This document shows, one piece after another, positions 38,294 to 46,783 of a DNA stretch of 64,000 bases. This stretch comes from Bacteroidales bacterium (GTDB lineage Bacteria; Bacteroidota; Bacteroidia; Bacteroidales; WCHB1-69). The notes below the pieces were generated by a model. The model did not search any database, was not told where the DNA came from, and worked only from the letters and a program-made list of their open reading frames with translations. The stretch is from the NCBI GenBank assembly GCA_017395245.1, contig JAFPVR010000083.1, positions 1 through 64,000 on the forward strand, in the 5' to 3' direction. A program made the translations under genes and the position numbers. Positions within the stretch are counted from its first letter, which is position 1; every line of letters starts with the position of its first letter.

Positions 38294-38309
38294 GGTACTG
38301 AATGTCGTA

Positions 38310-38795
38310 CTATTTACACTTCCCTCCCAGAAACACCAAGAACCCTTCCGGCAGCGGCTTCTTCATCATAATACCCTGGGAATCAGAATACATGATGTAA
38401 ACGTTGGTTTTCGTTTCGATGATGTTCTTTATCTTGTCGTAGCCGATACTGGTGGTGCCGCTTTTCGTGACGGCATCGAAATGGTCCTTGAAAAACAGAA
38501 ACTCGCACTTCTGTCCGGCAATCTCCGTATTTCGCACAAACACTTTGGCCATCCGCTGGTCGATGCCGCGGAACAGATACCAGTTGAGGAATACCAGATA
38601 AAAACCGGCAATCGCGGCCCAGATGTAGTTGCCGCTAATCAGACACAACACGGTCAAGGCAACGAGCAGAACATCTAATATGGAGAGGAAAACAACGATT
38701 TTCTTGTTTCGGAAGCGCAGGGTTCTGTTAAAGCGCATGAACTCCTCTACAGAGTACAGGCTTTTTATGCTGTATAAGGGTTGCATATCCATCAT
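38310..38795 (-). CDS. YcxB-like membrane protein
   Basis: 161 aa. A basic N-terminal part (VEEFMRFNRTLRFRNKK) leads into two hydrophobic segments (IVVFLSILDVLLVALTVLCLI and IWAAIAGFYLVFLNWYLF), then a PH-like soluble domain with GIDQRMAKVFVRNTEIAGQKCEFLFFKDHFDAVTKSGTTSIGYDKIKNIIETKTNVYIMY, which fits the YcxB family. Function not known. It starts at 38795; ATGs at 38792 and 38786 are also in frame. Downstream is a family B-like repeat. Confidence 0.7.
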   Translation of the reverse strand: MMDMQPLYSIKSLYSVEEFMRFNRTLRFRNKKIVVFLSILDVLLVALTVLCLISGNYIWAAIAGFYLVFLNWYLFRGIDQRMAKVFVRNTEIAGQKCEFLFFKDHFDAVTKSGTTSIGYDKIKNIIETKTNVYIMYSDSQGIMMKKPLPEGFLVFLGGKCK

Positions 38796-38828
38796 CCGAT
38801 TTTCTTTTTTCTAATCATCCAATCCTCT

Positions 38829-39944
38829 TCACCGTGCCAACAACACTTTCTTCACTGTGCTGTTCAGGGTCTGCACGAAATATACGCCGTCGGGGTAGCG
38901 AGACAGGTCAACCTGTAAAGTCTGTACGGGCGAATAATCATTTGCATCAACAACCACATCCAACAATTTCCCATACATATCCAACACTTTGATTTCGTTA
39001 TTCGGAGAATCGTAATTAGACAATTGGACATTGAGGGTGCCTGTGGTTGGATTCGGGTAAATCATTAGATAATCTTTCTCACGAACGGGGGTTCTTGACG
39101 GAGCGCTTTGTCCCGTGAAAAATTCGTATATAACATCTTCATATCCAAAATCATACAGGTTAGCATCGTGATACCATTTGTGCGTACCGCCCACCACTTT
39201 TAAATGTTGCAAGTCCGTGCCGCAATTGTAAGTATAGCGGATGAAACGCAACCCGTCAATCTTGAGGTTAGGCAGAGTGTCAATAGCAAATTCGCCGTTG
39301 CAATCGTTGGAGTTCTGCCAATAATTGAGGATAGCATCGACTCCGAGGCCGAGCGTAGAGCCGTAAGAAATCCCGTTATATCCTACAATATTGTCGTTAG
39401 TGCCATGGATGTGGAGAATGCGGACAGGTGTAACGGGTGTTTTGGTGGCATCCGCAGTGGAAATCAGTCCGCTGACGGGTGCGCAGGCCGTAATACGGTC
39501 TCCATGCTCAATAGCCATGCGATAGGTCATGAAGCCGCCCATGGAGAAGCCAGTGAAGAATACGCTGTCGGGGTCAAGTTGGTACTGTTCAGTCAGCGAA
39601 TCAAGAAGTGCCAATAGAAAGCCAGCATCGTCAATCGAGCTGCTCAACAGCCCCGCGTTCCACATAGTGCCGAAAATACCTTGGGTGAGGGCTTGCGGCA
39701 CCACAATCGCCCAACCAAAATCCTCGGCTAACTGCCCGAAATCAAACTCCCCGTCACAATCGGTGATATTGTCACCCAATCCGTGCAGGAAGAACAGAAC
39801 CGGTAGCGTACCGTCATGATTCGCGGGGGTGCGCACGAGGTACTCGCGCTGCACGTTCTGCCAGGTGAAATGCTGGACTTGGGCGGAGAGGTTCCCGAAC
39901 AGGGCGACTGCCAATACGAGGCAGAGGGATAGGGGCTTTTTCAT
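38829..39944 (-). CDS. T9SS-secreted esterase of the PHB-depolymerase/feruloyl-esterase type
   Basis: 371 aa with a signal peptide (LSLCLVLAVALFGNLSAQ). The hydrolase domain has LPVLFFLHGLGDNITDCD (oxyanion), VFFTGFSMGGFMTYRMA (GxSxG nucleophile), ILHIHGTNDNIVGYNG (acid) and VVGGTHKWYHD (base), the plan of CE1/LpqC-type esterases. The last 80 residues are a T9SS type A sorting domain (YLMIYPNPTTGTLNVQL...GVYFVQTLNSTVKKVLLAR). It is thus secreted across the outer membrane and probably attached to the surface. The substrate could be a feruloylated or acetylated polymer; unproven. A family C palindrome lies between it and the PG0541-like gene. Confidence 0.88.
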   Translation of the reverse strand: MKKPLSLCLVLAVALFGNLSAQVQHFTWQNVQREYLVRTPANHDGTLPVLFFLHGLGDNITDCDGEFDFGQLAEDFGWAIVVPQALTQGIFGTMWNAGLLSSSIDDAGFLLALLDSLTEQYQLDPDSVFFTGFSMGGFMTYRMAIEHGDRITACAPVSGLISTADATKTPVTPVRILHIHGTNDNIVGYNGISYGSTLGLGVDAILNYWQNSNDCNGEFAIDTLPNLKIDGLRFIRYTYNCGTDLQHLKVVGGTHKWYHDANLYDFGYEDVIYEFFTGQSAPSRTPVREKDYLMIYPNPTTGTLNVQLSNYDSPNNEIKVLDMYGKLLDVVVDANDYSPVQTLQVDLSRYPDGVYFVQTLNSTVKKVLLAR

Positions 39945-39998
39945 TAGTTTGAGGTTATGTTCGTAAGATAAGTATGTATTTAGTCATGAGGGCATGTC

Positions 39999-40026
39999 GT
40001 AGAGACGTGGCATGCCCCATCTCTAC
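39999..40026. repeat. Family C palindrome, covering a stop codon
   Basis: GTAGAGACGTGGCATGCCCC then ATCTCTAC, 28 bp. Its right end overlaps the stop codon of the PG0541-like gene (40023). Confidence 0.88.
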
Positions 40027-40328
40027 AGGTTCTTGTCCGTGATTTCCTCGGCATTCAAAACGAATGCGCGCAACCCCTGCTGCTCGGCGGACATGTCCAG
40101 TTCGTGGATGTCGTGGAGCAAGGATTTGACCTTCTCGTCGGCCACGAAGGCCAGGACGGCGGAGTTCAGGGTCGGCCATGCGTGGGTGCCGTAGTGCGGT
40201 TCTCCATCGTGGCTACCGCGGCCCTGCACCTCGTTCCAGAAGGTAAACCCGCGGATTTCGTTCTTGTCCAAAATTTCCATGACCTCATCGTAGAAGGCTT
40301 GATATAGGGATATGAAGACTGCTTTCAT
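40023..40328 (-). CDS. PG0541-like transporter-associated protein (PII-like)
   Basis: 101 aa. MKAVFISLYQAFYDEVMEILDKNEIRGFTFWNEVQGRGSHDGEPHYGTHAWPTLNSAVLAFVADEKVKSLLHDI fits the small ferredoxin-like protein that accompanies HAE1-type RND pumps in Bacteroidota (PG0541 family, PII-like fold). It is the last gene of the efflux group, 148 nt behind the permease gene, with a family B module between them. A regulatory, ligand-sensing role on the pump is suggested by linkage only. Confidence 0.82.
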   Translation of the reverse strand: MKAVFISLYQAFYDEVMEILDKNEIRGFTFWNEVQGRGSHDGEPHYGTHAWPTLNSAVLAFVADEKVKSLLHDIHELDMSAEQQGLRAFVLNAEEITDKNL

Positions 40329-40362
40329 TTTTCGATACTGTTTGATTGTTTGTTCCTTTCAA

Positions 40363-40440
40363 CCCCACACTGCGCTTCGCTTGTGTGGGGTTAATTGCGC
40401 TTCGCGCGTGTTGCCTCTCCGAGGCTGCTTAAGGAAGCTG
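40363..40440 (+). repeat. Family B palindromic module
   Basis: CCCCACACTGCGCTTCGCTT then GTGTGGGG, TTAATTGCGCTTCGCGCGTG, the hairpin GCCTC-TCC-GAGGC, and TTAAGGAA. It lies between the permease and PG0541-like genes. Same plan as 43649-43725. Confidence 0.88.
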
Positions 40441-40476
40441 ATTTTATTATATTGGGAGCTTTCGTTAAACTGCTGA

Positions 40477-43400
40477 CTAAACCTCATTCACGCCGAGGGC
40501 TTTGTTGCGTTCGCGGCGGGCGCGGCGGCGGGCCGCACCACGGGCGTTCCATTCGGCGAACTTGCTGAAGAGGATCGGGATGAGGATCAGGGTGACCATC
40601 GTGGAGAAGGTGAGACCCCAGGCCACGACCATACCCATGGAGTTCCACATCTCAGCGCCCTCGCCCTTATCAACGGCCAACGGGATCATACCCAAGACCG
40701 TGGTCAGGGTGGTCATCAAGATGGGACGCAAACGGGAACGACCGCCGGCGACGACCGCATCCTTGATACTCATGCCGCGCTCCACACACAAGCTGGTGTA
40801 GTCGATTAGAACGATACCGTTCTTCACCACAATACCGATCAACATCATCAGGCCGATCAACGCCATGATGCCCAAGGCGGTGCGCGTGACGGCCAAGCCA
40901 ATCAGCACGCCGGTGAGGGCGAAGAGGATGGAGAGCATGATGACGAACGGGTAGGTGAACGACTCGAACTGGGCGGCCATCACCACATACACAAGGATGA
41001 TAATCAGGGCCATCAGCATGTACATGTCGCCGAAGGCATCCTGCTGGTCTTCCCATGTGCCGCCGATCTTGTAGTCCAGGGTGGCGGGGATGTCCATCTG
41101 GTCGAGTTCCTTCTGCGCGGATTCCACCAGCTCGCTCAATACGGCGCCCTTGGCTACCACGCAGGAGACTTTGACCATACGCTCACGGTCCTTACGGACG
41201 ATGGTCGGCGGGGTGAAGGTCTCTTCTACAGTGGCCACGTCGCCCACGCGGATGCCCTTGCCCATGCTGTTGTACATCAGGATGTTCTCGATGGCGTGGA
41301 TGTCGTTGCGGAACTCGGGCGCGTAACGCACACGGATATTGTACTCGTCACCGTCCTCACGGAACTGCGAGGCCGTGTAACCGTTGAAGCGGTTGCGCAC
41401 GTAGCCGGCAGCCGTGGTGGAGTTGAGCCCGTTCTCGGCCAGCTTCTGTCGGTCAAAGACGACCTCCAACTCCGGTGTGTATTCGTCACGGCTGATCACC
41501 ACCTCGGAGCAGCCCTCCACCTGCCGCATCCGCGCGGCAAGGTCGGCGGCGAACTGGTCGGTGGTGTTGAAGTCGTAGCAGTAGAGCTCGATATCGACCG
41601 TCGATTGTCCGCCCATGTTGCCCTGGCCGGTGGAGACGGTGGAGGAGACAATCTCGATGTGCTGCCGCAGGAGGGCGCGGATGCCGTCGGAAATCTCCGT
41701 GATGAACTTGTCACGCTCGGTTTTCTTCACCAAGCGGATGTTGAAGGAGAGCAGGTGCGTGCCGTTCTCGCGCATCAGGCTGAAAGTGTTGTCCTCATCG
41801 GGCATACCCACGGAATAGTTGATGGACTTGATTTCGTTCGGGTACGCCTCGCGGATTTCGTTTACAATCTGGTCGCCCAACGCCTTGGTGGTCTCCACGC
41901 GAGTGCCCTGAGGCAGCTTCACGGTGACGCTCAGACGGGCGTTGTCCTGCGTGGGGAAGAACTCGGTGGGAATCACCAACAGCAGGGAGAGGCTGGCGAG
42001 GAAGATGACGGAGGCCAGTCCCACAACCGTTTTCCTGTGGTTGACGCACCAGCGGAGCAACTTGGCATAGCCGTTGTCCAAACGGGTGAGGAACCGCTCG
42101 ATAGGACCGTAAACTGCGGCGAACCACTTGCTCTTCTTGGGGTTCTTCTTCAACAAGAGGGAACAGAGCATCGGGGTCAGCGTCATGGAGGCGATCAGGG
42201 AGACGGCAATCACGATGGTGACAATCCAGCCCAACGACTTGAAGAGCACGCCGGCCATGCCGGTGAGGAAGGTCAGCGGCAGGAACACGGCGATAATCAC
42301 CAATGTGGAGGCGATAATGGAGAGCGACACCTCGCTGGTGGCGAACACGGCCGCCGCCTTGGGTTTCGACCCCCGCTCGATATGCGTGGTGATGTTCTCC
42401 AACACCACGATGGAGTCATCGACCACCAGACCGATGGCGATGGAGATAGATGACAACGAAATGATATTCAGCGTGTTGCCAGTCGCTAATAGGTAGATAA
42501 AGGCCGCGATCAAGGAGACGGGCACCACGATGGCGATGATGACGGTGGCGCGCCATCTTCCCAAGAAGAAGAGCACGACCACGACCACCAACAGCAAGAT
42601 AATCAGGATGGTCTCCTCCAAGCTCTCGATGGTGTTGGTGATGTTGTCGGAGTTATCGACCAGCACGTTCAAGTTCACGTCGGCGGGCAGCGAACGCTGG
42701 ATGTCAGGAAGTTCTTTCAGCACTTTCTTACAGATCTGCACCGTGTTGGCACCGGTCTGCTTCTGGATGATGATCATGGCGCCGCGCTGACCGTCGGTGT
42801 AGGACTCCTGCATACGCTCCTGCAGGGTGTCGCACACCACCGCCACGTCCTTCAGATAGACGTTCTTGTTGTTGTAGCTGCCGACCACCACGTCCTCCAT
42901 CTCGTCCGCGCTGTTGAACTCGCCATCCACACGCATGGAGTAGGTCTTGGAGCCCACGTCCATGATACCGAGGGAAACGTTGCGGTTTTCCGCGCCCAGA
43001 ATGGAGGCGATGGTTTCGATGGTGAGGTTGTAGCTCTCCAACTTGTAGGGGTCGCAATAGACCTGGATCTCGCGCTGCGGGGCGCCGGAGATGGAGACCG
43101 CACCCACGCCGCTGATACGCGACAACGGCGAGGAGACCTTGTCGTCCAGGATCTTGTACAACGCCTGCGTGCTCTGTCCCGACTGCACCGACAGCATCAT
43201 GATGGGCATGTCGTCGGCGCTGAACTTGAACAGATAGGGCTGGTTGGCACCGTCGGGCAGAGCCGACTTCACCATATCCAGCTTGTCGCGCACGTCGTTG
43301 GTTTTCTGCTCGATATCCACACCGTACTCGAACTCCAGATAGACGATGGAGTAGTTCTCCTTGGAGTTGGAGGTGATGTGCTTGAGGTCACTCAGGGTGT

Positions 43401-43614
43401 TGAGCACGTTCTCGATGGGCTTGGACACGTTGTCCTCTATATCTTCCGCGCTGGCGCCGCCATAGACGGTGAGCACCATGATGGTGTTGCTGTCCATGTG
43501 GGGGAAGAGGTCCACCGGCAGCTTGGTCAGGGAGAAGATGCCGATGATGATGACGGCAATGTATATCAACCCTGTCATGATAGGTCTCGCGACCGATTTC
43601 TGGTATAAACTCAT
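40477..43614 (-). CDS. RND efflux permease (HAE1/AcrB type)
   Basis: 1045 aa, full length. The N-terminal MSLYQKSVARPIMTGLIYIAVIIIGIFSL, the PLDLFP-type segment (TKLPVDLFPHMDSNTIMVLTVYGGAS), TM4 with the proton-relay aspartates (SISIAIGLVVDDSIVVLENI) and the repeated C-terminal block (MLIGIVVKNGIVLIDY, GGRSRLRPILMTTLTTVLGMIPLA) are diagnostic. It exports drugs, bile acids or envelope precursors with proton antiport. It is transcribed after the adaptor gene; between them lies a family B module, and an array of TTGACT-type repeats ends 9 nt before the ATG. Confidence 0.96.
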   Translation of the reverse strand: MSLYQKSVARPIMTGLIYIAVIIIGIFSLTKLPVDLFPHMDSNTIMVLTVYGGASAEDIEDNVSKPIENVLNTLSDLKHITSNSKENYSIVYLEFEYGVDIEQKTNDVRDKLDMVKSALPDGANQPYLFKFSADDMPIMMLSVQSGQSTQALYKILDDKVSSPLSRISGVGAVSISGAPQREIQVYCDPYKLESYNLTIETIASILGAENRNVSLGIMDVGSKTYSMRVDGEFNSADEMEDVVVGSYNNKNVYLKDVAVVCDTLQERMQESYTDGQRGAMIIIQKQTGANTVQICKKVLKELPDIQRSLPADVNLNVLVDNSDNITNTIESLEETILIILLLVVVVVLFFLGRWRATVIIAIVVPVSLIAAFIYLLATGNTLNIISLSSISIAIGLVVDDSIVVLENITTHIERGSKPKAAAVFATSEVSLSIIASTLVIIAVFLPLTFLTGMAGVLFKSLGWIVTIVIAVSLIASMTLTPMLCSLLLKKNPKKSKWFAAVYGPIERFLTRLDNGYAKLLRWCVNHRKTVVGLASVIFLASLSLLLVIPTEFFPTQDNARLSVTVKLPQGTRVETTKALGDQIVNEIREAYPNEIKSINYSVGMPDEDNTFSLMRENGTHLLSFNIRLVKKTERDKFITEISDGIRALLRQHIEIVSSTVSTGQGNMGGQSTVDIELYCYDFNTTDQFAADLAARMRQVEGCSEVVISRDEYTPELEVVFDRQKLAENGLNSTTAAGYVRNRFNGYTASQFREDGDEYNIRVRYAPEFRNDIHAIENILMYNSMGKGIRVGDVATVEETFTPPTIVRKDRERMVKVSCVVAKGAVLSELVESAQKELDQMDIPATLDYKIGGTWEDQQDAFGDMYMLMALIIILVYVVMAAQFESFTYPFVIMLSILFALTGVLIGLAVTRTALGIMALIGLMMLIGIVVKNGIVLIDYTSLCVERGMSIKDAVVAGGRSRLRPILMTTLTTVLGMIPLAVDKGEGAEMWNSMGMVVAWGLTFSTMVTLILIPILFSKFAEWNARGAARRRARRERNKALGVNEV

Positions 43615-43622
43615 ATTATACT

Positions 43623-43647
43623 TTGACTATTGACTTTGACTATTGAC
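43623..43647 (+). repeat. Heptamer-type array before the RND permease start
   Basis: TTGACTA, TTGACTT, TGACTAT, TGAC (TGA starts at 43624, 43631, 43637 and 43644: steps 7, 6, 7). On the minus strand it reads GTCAATAGTCAAAGTCAA, with TAG in two places. It ends 9 nt upstream of the permease ATG and is not near a stop codon. Confidence 0.7.
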
Positions 43648-43648
43648 G

Positions 43649-43725
43649 CCCCACATTGCGGCTTCGCCTTATGTGGGGTTAATTGCGCTTCGCGCGTTTT
43701 GTCTCTTCGAGACTGTTTAAGGAAT
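43649..43725 (+). repeat. Family B palindromic module
   Basis: CCCCACATTGCGGCTTCGCC then TTATGTGGGG, TTAATTGCGCTTCGCGCGTT, the hairpin GTCTC-TTC-GAGAC and TTTAAGGAA. Its end touches the stop codon of the adaptor gene. Confidence 0.9.
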
Positions 43726-44735
43726 TATTTTTGTTCGACATTGACTTCCAGACCGTCCTTTAGACGTGCCAAACCGGTGGTGGCCACCATGTCGCCGTCC
43801 TGCACGTTGCCGGAGAGCAATTCGTAGGACTTGTCCAAATGGCGACCGATTTCCACCTGGTTGAAGGAGACTTTGCCATCCTTATATACATAGACGTAGC
43901 GGTTGCCGGAGCCCTGCTGGCGGAAGATGGCTTCGTCGGGAACCACCACGTGTTTCTCCGTGCCGAAGTTGATGGTCACGCGGGCGTACATGCCCGGGCG
44001 CACGCGGCTGTCGGTGTTGGCTAACTGCACCTCCACGGGGAAGGTGTGTGTGGTACCGTCCATAGTCGGGTAAATGAGGCTGATCTTGCCCTTGAACTCT
44101 TCATCGCCGTAGGCATCCACCTTGACTGTAACCGGCGTTCCGACCTTCACCTGCTTGAACAGCGTCTCGGAGATGTTGATGTTCATCTTCACAGGGGTGA
44201 TCTGCTGCACCTGCACCACAGGCTGGCCGCCGTAGAGGTCGCCGCTGTCGTAGTTACGCTGCGTCACCACGCCGGAAATCGGGCTGATCAACTGCGTGTT
44301 TTCCAAAAGGTTGTCGTAGGTGGTTTGTGCCACATCCAGTTGGGTCTTCATCGCGTCCCAGTCGGATTTGGAGACACCGCCCACCTTGTAGAGCTCGTCA
44401 ACGCGCTTGAAGCTGGCCTTGAGGTTGTCGAGCTGTACTTTCGACTGTTTGAGGCTGTTCTCGTTCATCTGCACGAGCACCTTGCCCTTGTTGACGCGGT
44501 CGCCGACTTCCACATAGATTTTGTCGATGCGGCCTCCTGTGAGCGGGGCGATGTTGTTGACGGCGTTGGCCTCCACGATGGCGGTGTACTCGTAGGTCTG
44601 GTCAACCTCCTCCACATGCACTTCCTGCGTGCGGATGGTCATCTTCTGGTCGCCGGCGATGACGGCGGTGTCCTTTTTCTTGCAACCTGCCATCACAAAC
44701 AAGGAGATTGCCAATAAAATGGTGATTTTTTTCAT
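43725..44735 (-). CDS. RND efflux periplasmic adaptor (membrane fusion protein, lipoprotein)
   Basis: 336 aa. The lipoprotein signal (ISLFVMAGCKKKD, Cys18) is followed by a barrel-sandwich hybrid (YEYTAIVEANAVNNIAPLTGGRIDKIYVEVGDRVNKGKVLVQM), a helical hairpin (about 95-150), a second half of the hybrid (LISPISGVVTQRNYDSGDLYGGQPVVQVQ) and the beta-barrel (VTVKVDAYGDEEFKGKISLIYP...RVRPGMYARVTINFG). It bridges the permease and the TolC-like channel across the periplasm. Its stop codon lies at the end of a family B module. Confidence 0.95.
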   Translation of the reverse strand: MKKITILLAISLFVMAGCKKKDTAVIAGDQKMTIRTQEVHVEEVDQTYEYTAIVEANAVNNIAPLTGGRIDKIYVEVGDRVNKGKVLVQMNENSLKQSKVQLDNLKASFKRVDELYKVGGVSKSDWDAMKTQLDVAQTTYDNLLENTQLISPISGVVTQRNYDSGDLYGGQPVVQVQQITPVKMNINISETLFKQVKVGTPVTVKVDAYGDEEFKGKISLIYPTMDGTTHTFPVEVQLANTDSRVRPGMYARVTINFGTEKHVVVPDEAIFRQQGSGNRYVYVYKDGKVSFNQVEIGRHLDKSYELLSGNVQDGDMVATTGLARLKDGLEVNVEQK

Positions 44736-44763
44736 ATTTCAATTTATTTATTTCGAATTAAAT

Positions 44764-44795
44764 ATTCATAATTCAGCATTCATAATTCATCATTG
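44764..44795 (-). repeat. Heptamer array over the TolC-gene stop codon (4.5 units)
   Basis: Plus-strand units ATTCATA, ATTCAGC, ATTCATA, ATTCATC start at 44764, 44771, 44778 and 44785, then ATT at 44792. On the coding strand each unit holds TGA (TGATGAATTATGAATGCTGA). The TGA stop (44790-44792) is inside. Confidence 0.88.
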
Positions 44796-46127
44796 TTCCT
44801 TGCCGAGGGTTGCATCCAAGTTGGCCTTTGCCACGAGGTAGTCGAAGATGGCCTGGCAGTAGGTGAGCTGGCTGGTGAGAAGGGCGAGTTCGGTGGTGCG
44901 GAGGTCGAGCCAGGTGTTCATGCCCACTTCGTACTGCTTTTGGGCGATGTCGTAGGCTTTCTGCGCCTGCCGCATAGTTTCGCTGTCGGAAGCAAGGTCT
45001 TCGATAGCCTGCTCCATGTCGTTGACGCAGCTTTGCACTCCCAGGCGGAGATTGCGCTCCAAATCCAGACGTTGGTCTTGCATGTTCTGGATGCTCAAGT
45101 CCGACTGTTTCAGTTTGAAATGCGTTGAGGCCCAGCCGACAATCGGGATTTGCAGCGACAATGCCACGTATGAATACGGGTAGTTGGTGAAGGAGCCGCC
45201 GTCATCGCCCATGCCGGAATACTGGAAAGCACCGGCCAAAGCCAACATCGGCAGGGAAGCGCCGCGCACAATCTTCTTCGACTGCTCCAACTGTTCGATG
45301 CCCATGTCCATCTGGCGCAACGCTGAGTTGTAAGCCAGCTGCAAATCTTGTTCGGAAGGCATCGTGGCGTTCAGTACCATCTGCTCATAGTCAGAGAGTT
45401 GGCCGTCGAAAATCACGGGTTCGTTAACGTCCATACCCAAAACCACTTTAAGTCGCATGGCGGACAACCTTACGGCTGTGGCAGCGGAGTTGACTGTCGG
45501 TTTCTGGTTCTGCAACGCCACTTCGGAACGCAGTTTCTCGTACTCGGAAACCAGGCCCTGCTCGTATGACTGCGAGACCAGCCGGTTGCTGGAATCCAAG
45601 TTGTCGTAGTTCGCTTTCAGCACCACGTAAGACTGCTTGGCCAGCAGATAGGTGTAATAGGCTTGCTTCACCTGGTTGATCAGCTCAATTTTGGAAGAAC
45701 GGGCTGCTTCCAACGCCAGGTCGATGTCCATGGAACTGAGTTTCAGGCTCGACCAAAGCGGGAAGGAGACGAGCGGGAGGCTCAGGTTCGCACCCACGGA
45801 GTAGGTGTTGTCGCGGCCCACCTTGATGTTCATCGTCTGCCCGCCCATGTCCATTGACATGGTCTGCTTGAGCAGTGTGCGGTTGTAGTTTGAGGCTATC
45901 GACACGTCGGGGAAGAGCGACACGAGCTGTTCCTTCTTGTACTCCCGTTTGATATCGACCGAGCGGTCGGCGATACGCATCGAGGGCGCTTCGGAGAGTG
46001 CGATTTCGATGGCCTTGTCCAAGTTGATATGGATGGAATCCTGCGCTCTAAGAGTGCAGAAACTGAACATTGATGTGCAGCATAAAATCAGAAATATTCT
46101 CATGTGTTGTTTCCCAACTGTTGTCAT
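44790..46127 (-). CDS. TolC-family outer-membrane efflux protein
   Basis: 445 aa from the ATG at 46127, or 437 from the ATG at 46103 (MRIFLILCCTSMFSFCTLRAQ), which makes a cleaner signal peptide. IALSEAPSMRIADRSVDIKREYKKEQLVSLFPDVSIASNYNR and the repeat-like QLDVAQ-type helices (LRLGVQSCVNDMEQAIEDLASDSETMRQAQKAYDIAQKQYEVGMNTWLDL) are OEP landmarks. It forms the outer-membrane channel of the pump. First gene of the TolC-adaptor-permease-PG0541 unit. The stop codon is inside a heptamer array. Confidence 0.95.
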   Translation of the reverse strand: MTTVGKQHMRIFLILCCTSMFSFCTLRAQDSIHINLDKAIEIALSEAPSMRIADRSVDIKREYKKEQLVSLFPDVSIASNYNRTLLKQTMSMDMGGQTMNIKVGRDNTYSVGANLSLPLVSFPLWSSLKLSSMDIDLALEAARSSKIELINQVKQAYYTYLLAKQSYVVLKANYDNLDSSNRLVSQSYEQGLVSEYEKLRSEVALQNQKPTVNSAATAVRLSAMRLKVVLGMDVNEPVIFDGQLSDYEQMVLNATMPSEQDLQLAYNSALRQMDMGIEQLEQSKKIVRGASLPMLALAGAFQYSGMGDDGGSFTNYPYSYVALSLQIPIVGWASTHFKLKQSDLSIQNMQDQRLDLERNLRLGVQSCVNDMEQAIEDLASDSETMRQAQKAYDIAQKQYEVGMNTWLDLRTTELALLTSQLTYCQAIFDYLVAKANLDATLGKEQ

Positions 46128-46192
46128 TCTCTATTTTAATTTATTGATTTACTGATGATTGAAAAAAATATCCTTTATAACAAAAACGGCGG

Positions 46193-46222
46193 CAAAGATA
46201 GTATTTTCGGTGAAACAATCAA
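46193..46222 (-). promoter_or_regulatory. Promoter of the RND efflux operon
   Basis: Minus strand: TATCTTTG (46200-46193) with TTG at 46222-46220 and a 19-nt spacer. The TolC gene starts 66-90 nt further on. Confidence 0.7.
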
Positions 46223-46650
46223 GGGTTTTGTGTATTTTTTACACATTGTTTTTTTCGATGCTCGGAAGGTTCTTTTTATTCGACGCTTAGACGTTTCTTT
46301 TTCAACTTTCGCATGTTTATCTGTAGGTCGTATTGGGCGGGGTAGTGGCGTTGCCAAGCAGGGTGAAGAGGAGGTGCAGGAGACGACTTTCAAGGGTTCC
46401 GGCAAAATCTTTCAATATGTCAAAGAACGTCCGAAACCGTTCGCGAACTGATTTCGACGGCAAAGATACAACGGTGAGATTCGTGTAGGGTTTGGTGATG
46501 AGTATCACGAGTTTATCACACACCATGCATATTGTAAATCAATCAGTTACAAAGACAAAAAGATGGGTGTCAACAAAGACACCGTTCCTGGAACACCGAT
46601 AACGAGCAGTCGGCAACCTGAATCAGCACCCGCCCAGCACCCACCTTCGC
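46223..46650. other. Gene-free stretch upstream of the efflux operon
   Basis: About 430 nt with no supported gene on either strand; frames of 69-76 codons lack family features. It holds a second minus-strand promoter-like box at 46461-46468 and ordinary AT-balanced sequence otherwise. Confidence 0.5.
46461..46468 (-). promoter_or_regulatory. Orphan minus-strand -7 box
   Basis: TATCTTTG on the minus strand, 334 nt upstream of the TolC-family start. It would give a transcript with no open frame before the efflux promoter, so either a second, long-leader promoter or a small RNA. Confidence 0.35.
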
Positions 46651-46654
46651 AGGC

Positions 46655-46770
46655 ATATCGCAAGTACTTCGCAAGCCTAAGCAAGTCTTTCGCAAGTCTA
46701 AGCAAGCATTTTGACTTGCCAACCACTTGGCTACCACTTGGCTACCACTTGCGAAATACTTGCGAAACCC
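46655..46770. repeat. Direct and inverted repeats of an AAGTxxTTCGCAAG motif
   Basis: A 21-bp direct repeat (AAGTACTTCGCAAGCCTAAGC and AAGTCTTTCGCAAGTCTAAG, 46662-46703) faces an inverse set (CCACTTGGCTA twice, then CTTGCGAAATACTTGCGAA near 46748-46768). The left and right ends are inverted relative to each other and could fold into a long imperfect stem. Confidence 0.7.
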
Positions 46771-46783
46771 TAACTGACATCGT

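Noticed and set aside
46223-46526. 76- and 69-codon minus-strand frames
   Set aside because: No signal peptide, domain or codon-usage support; the nearest promoter box starts inside or after them.
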